Positions 12,339 to 12,734 of a stretch of DNA of 12,734 bases are shown here, piece after piece; position 1 is the stretch's first letter, and each line of letters starts with the position of its first letter. The translations under genes and the position numbers were made by a program. The notes under the pieces were generated by a model, which saw nothing but the letters and a program-made list of their open reading frames with translations, had not been told where the DNA came from and did no database searches. Source of the stretch: an uncultured Pseudomonadota bacterium. GTDB lineage: Bacteria > Myxococcota_A > UBA796 > GCA-2862545. The stretch is from the NCBI GenBank assembly GCA_937891875.1, contig CALATR010000344.1:1-12734 (forward strand), written 5' to 3'.

Positions 12339-12734
12339 TTGGACCTCGATCTGCCTGACGGAGCCGACGGCCCCGTCTCCCGCCTGCGCTGGTACCCCGA
12401 GCGCGGCTTCGAGCTCGACCTCTCCGCCCACGTGGAGGAGGTGAGCCTCATGCTGGTCGCCGTGCCGCTCCCGGCCGACGGCACGGTCGAGCTGCGCGGC
12501 GGGCCGCTGGAGCTCGACAAGCTCGAGATCCTCTTCAAGGCCCAGGTCGACCTCGACGGCGTGCCCGGCCAGCTCACCGAGGCGACGGTCACCTTCGTGT
12601 CCGATGCTGGCGGCGAGAAGCTCGTGCTCGAGACCGTCGTGGAGGATGCGGAGACCGGCGAGGTCCGCGACCTCAAGGTCGAGGTCCCGGTCGACGTGCC
12701 CGCAGGCGCGCCCGAGGCGGGCGGGCCCCGCCCC
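12339..12734 (+). CDS. Partial ORF, unknown protein, cut by the window edge
   Basis: An open frame of 132 codons from TTG 12339 to the end with no stop; the true 3' end lies beyond the window. The start is chosen because GGAA (12328-12331) lies 7 bases upstream and the codon follows the lipoprotein stop by 3 bases. The frame is the same as that of the lipoprotein, separated only by its TGA. The sequence is acidic and beta-rich (VSLMLVAVPLPADGTVEL, ATVTFVSDAGGEKLVLETVVED) with no signal peptide, and turns Pro/Gly/Ala-rich at the edge (AGAPEAGGPRP), which may be a linker to a further domain. Codon composition, with GC in most third positions, supports coding. No family recognised. Confidence 0.55.
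   Translation, partial: MDLDLPDGADGPVSRLRWYPERGFELDLSAHVEEVSLMLVAVPLPADGTVELRGGPLELDKLEILFKAQVDLDGVPGQLTEATVTFVSDAGGEKLVLETVVEDAETGEVRDLKVEVPVDVPAGAPEAGGPRP

Noticed and set aside
1..12734. tRNA, rRNA, transposase, phage or toxin-antitoxin genes
   Set aside because: I looked on both strands and found no supporting structure or motifs.

Overview
The window is GC-rich bacterial chromosomal DNA. A soluble Ser/Thr kinase with FHA domains, a multihaem lipoprotein and another lipoprotein suggest a deltaproteobacterial or Myxococcota-like source. That is inferred from gene content only; no rRNA or clear species marker is present.

Layout. Positions 1-429 hold no convincing gene. They carry a perfect 99-bp direct repeat (1-99 and 314-412) and long inverted arms built on an 8-bp period. 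A kinase with two C-terminal FHA domains (430-1986, minus) ends 17 bp from the second repeat copy. It diverges from a plus-strand run: a degenerate EF-G-like paralog (2099-4198), phoH (4240-5256), a PgpH-type 7TM-HD c-di-AMP phosphodiesterase (5253-7793) and ybeY (7790-8239). The last three overlap or nearly overlap, the familiar phoH-pgpH-ybeY order. A hairpin-rich 202-bp gap separates ybeY from a convergent minus-strand pair: a zinc-ribbon membrane protein (8442-9653) and, upstream of it, a di-CxxCH lipoprotein (9654-10388). A 66-bp divergent gap leads to prfB (10455-11583), which keeps the classic programmed +1 frameshift. A lipoprotein (11661-12335) and an ORF cut by the window edge (from 12339) follow.

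How the genes work together. The plus-strand block centres on translation and RNA: an EF-G-like factor, PhoH with YbeY (rRNA maturation and quality control) and RF2, with c-di-AMP turnover inserted in the operon. The kinase and the cytochrome pair look like separate units.

The most interesting points are: phoH has no ATG, GTG or TTG at the expected place, and an AUA sits at ideal distance from a strong ribosome binding site; the EF-G-like protein has lost key G3 and G4 residues and the domain IV tip histidine; the first FHA domain lacks phosphothreonine contacts while the second keeps them; the cytochrome is an internal duplication with one CxxCH per half; and the left edge carries a recent duplication of a repeat-rich element. 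No clearly new multi-gene defence or mobile system is visible.
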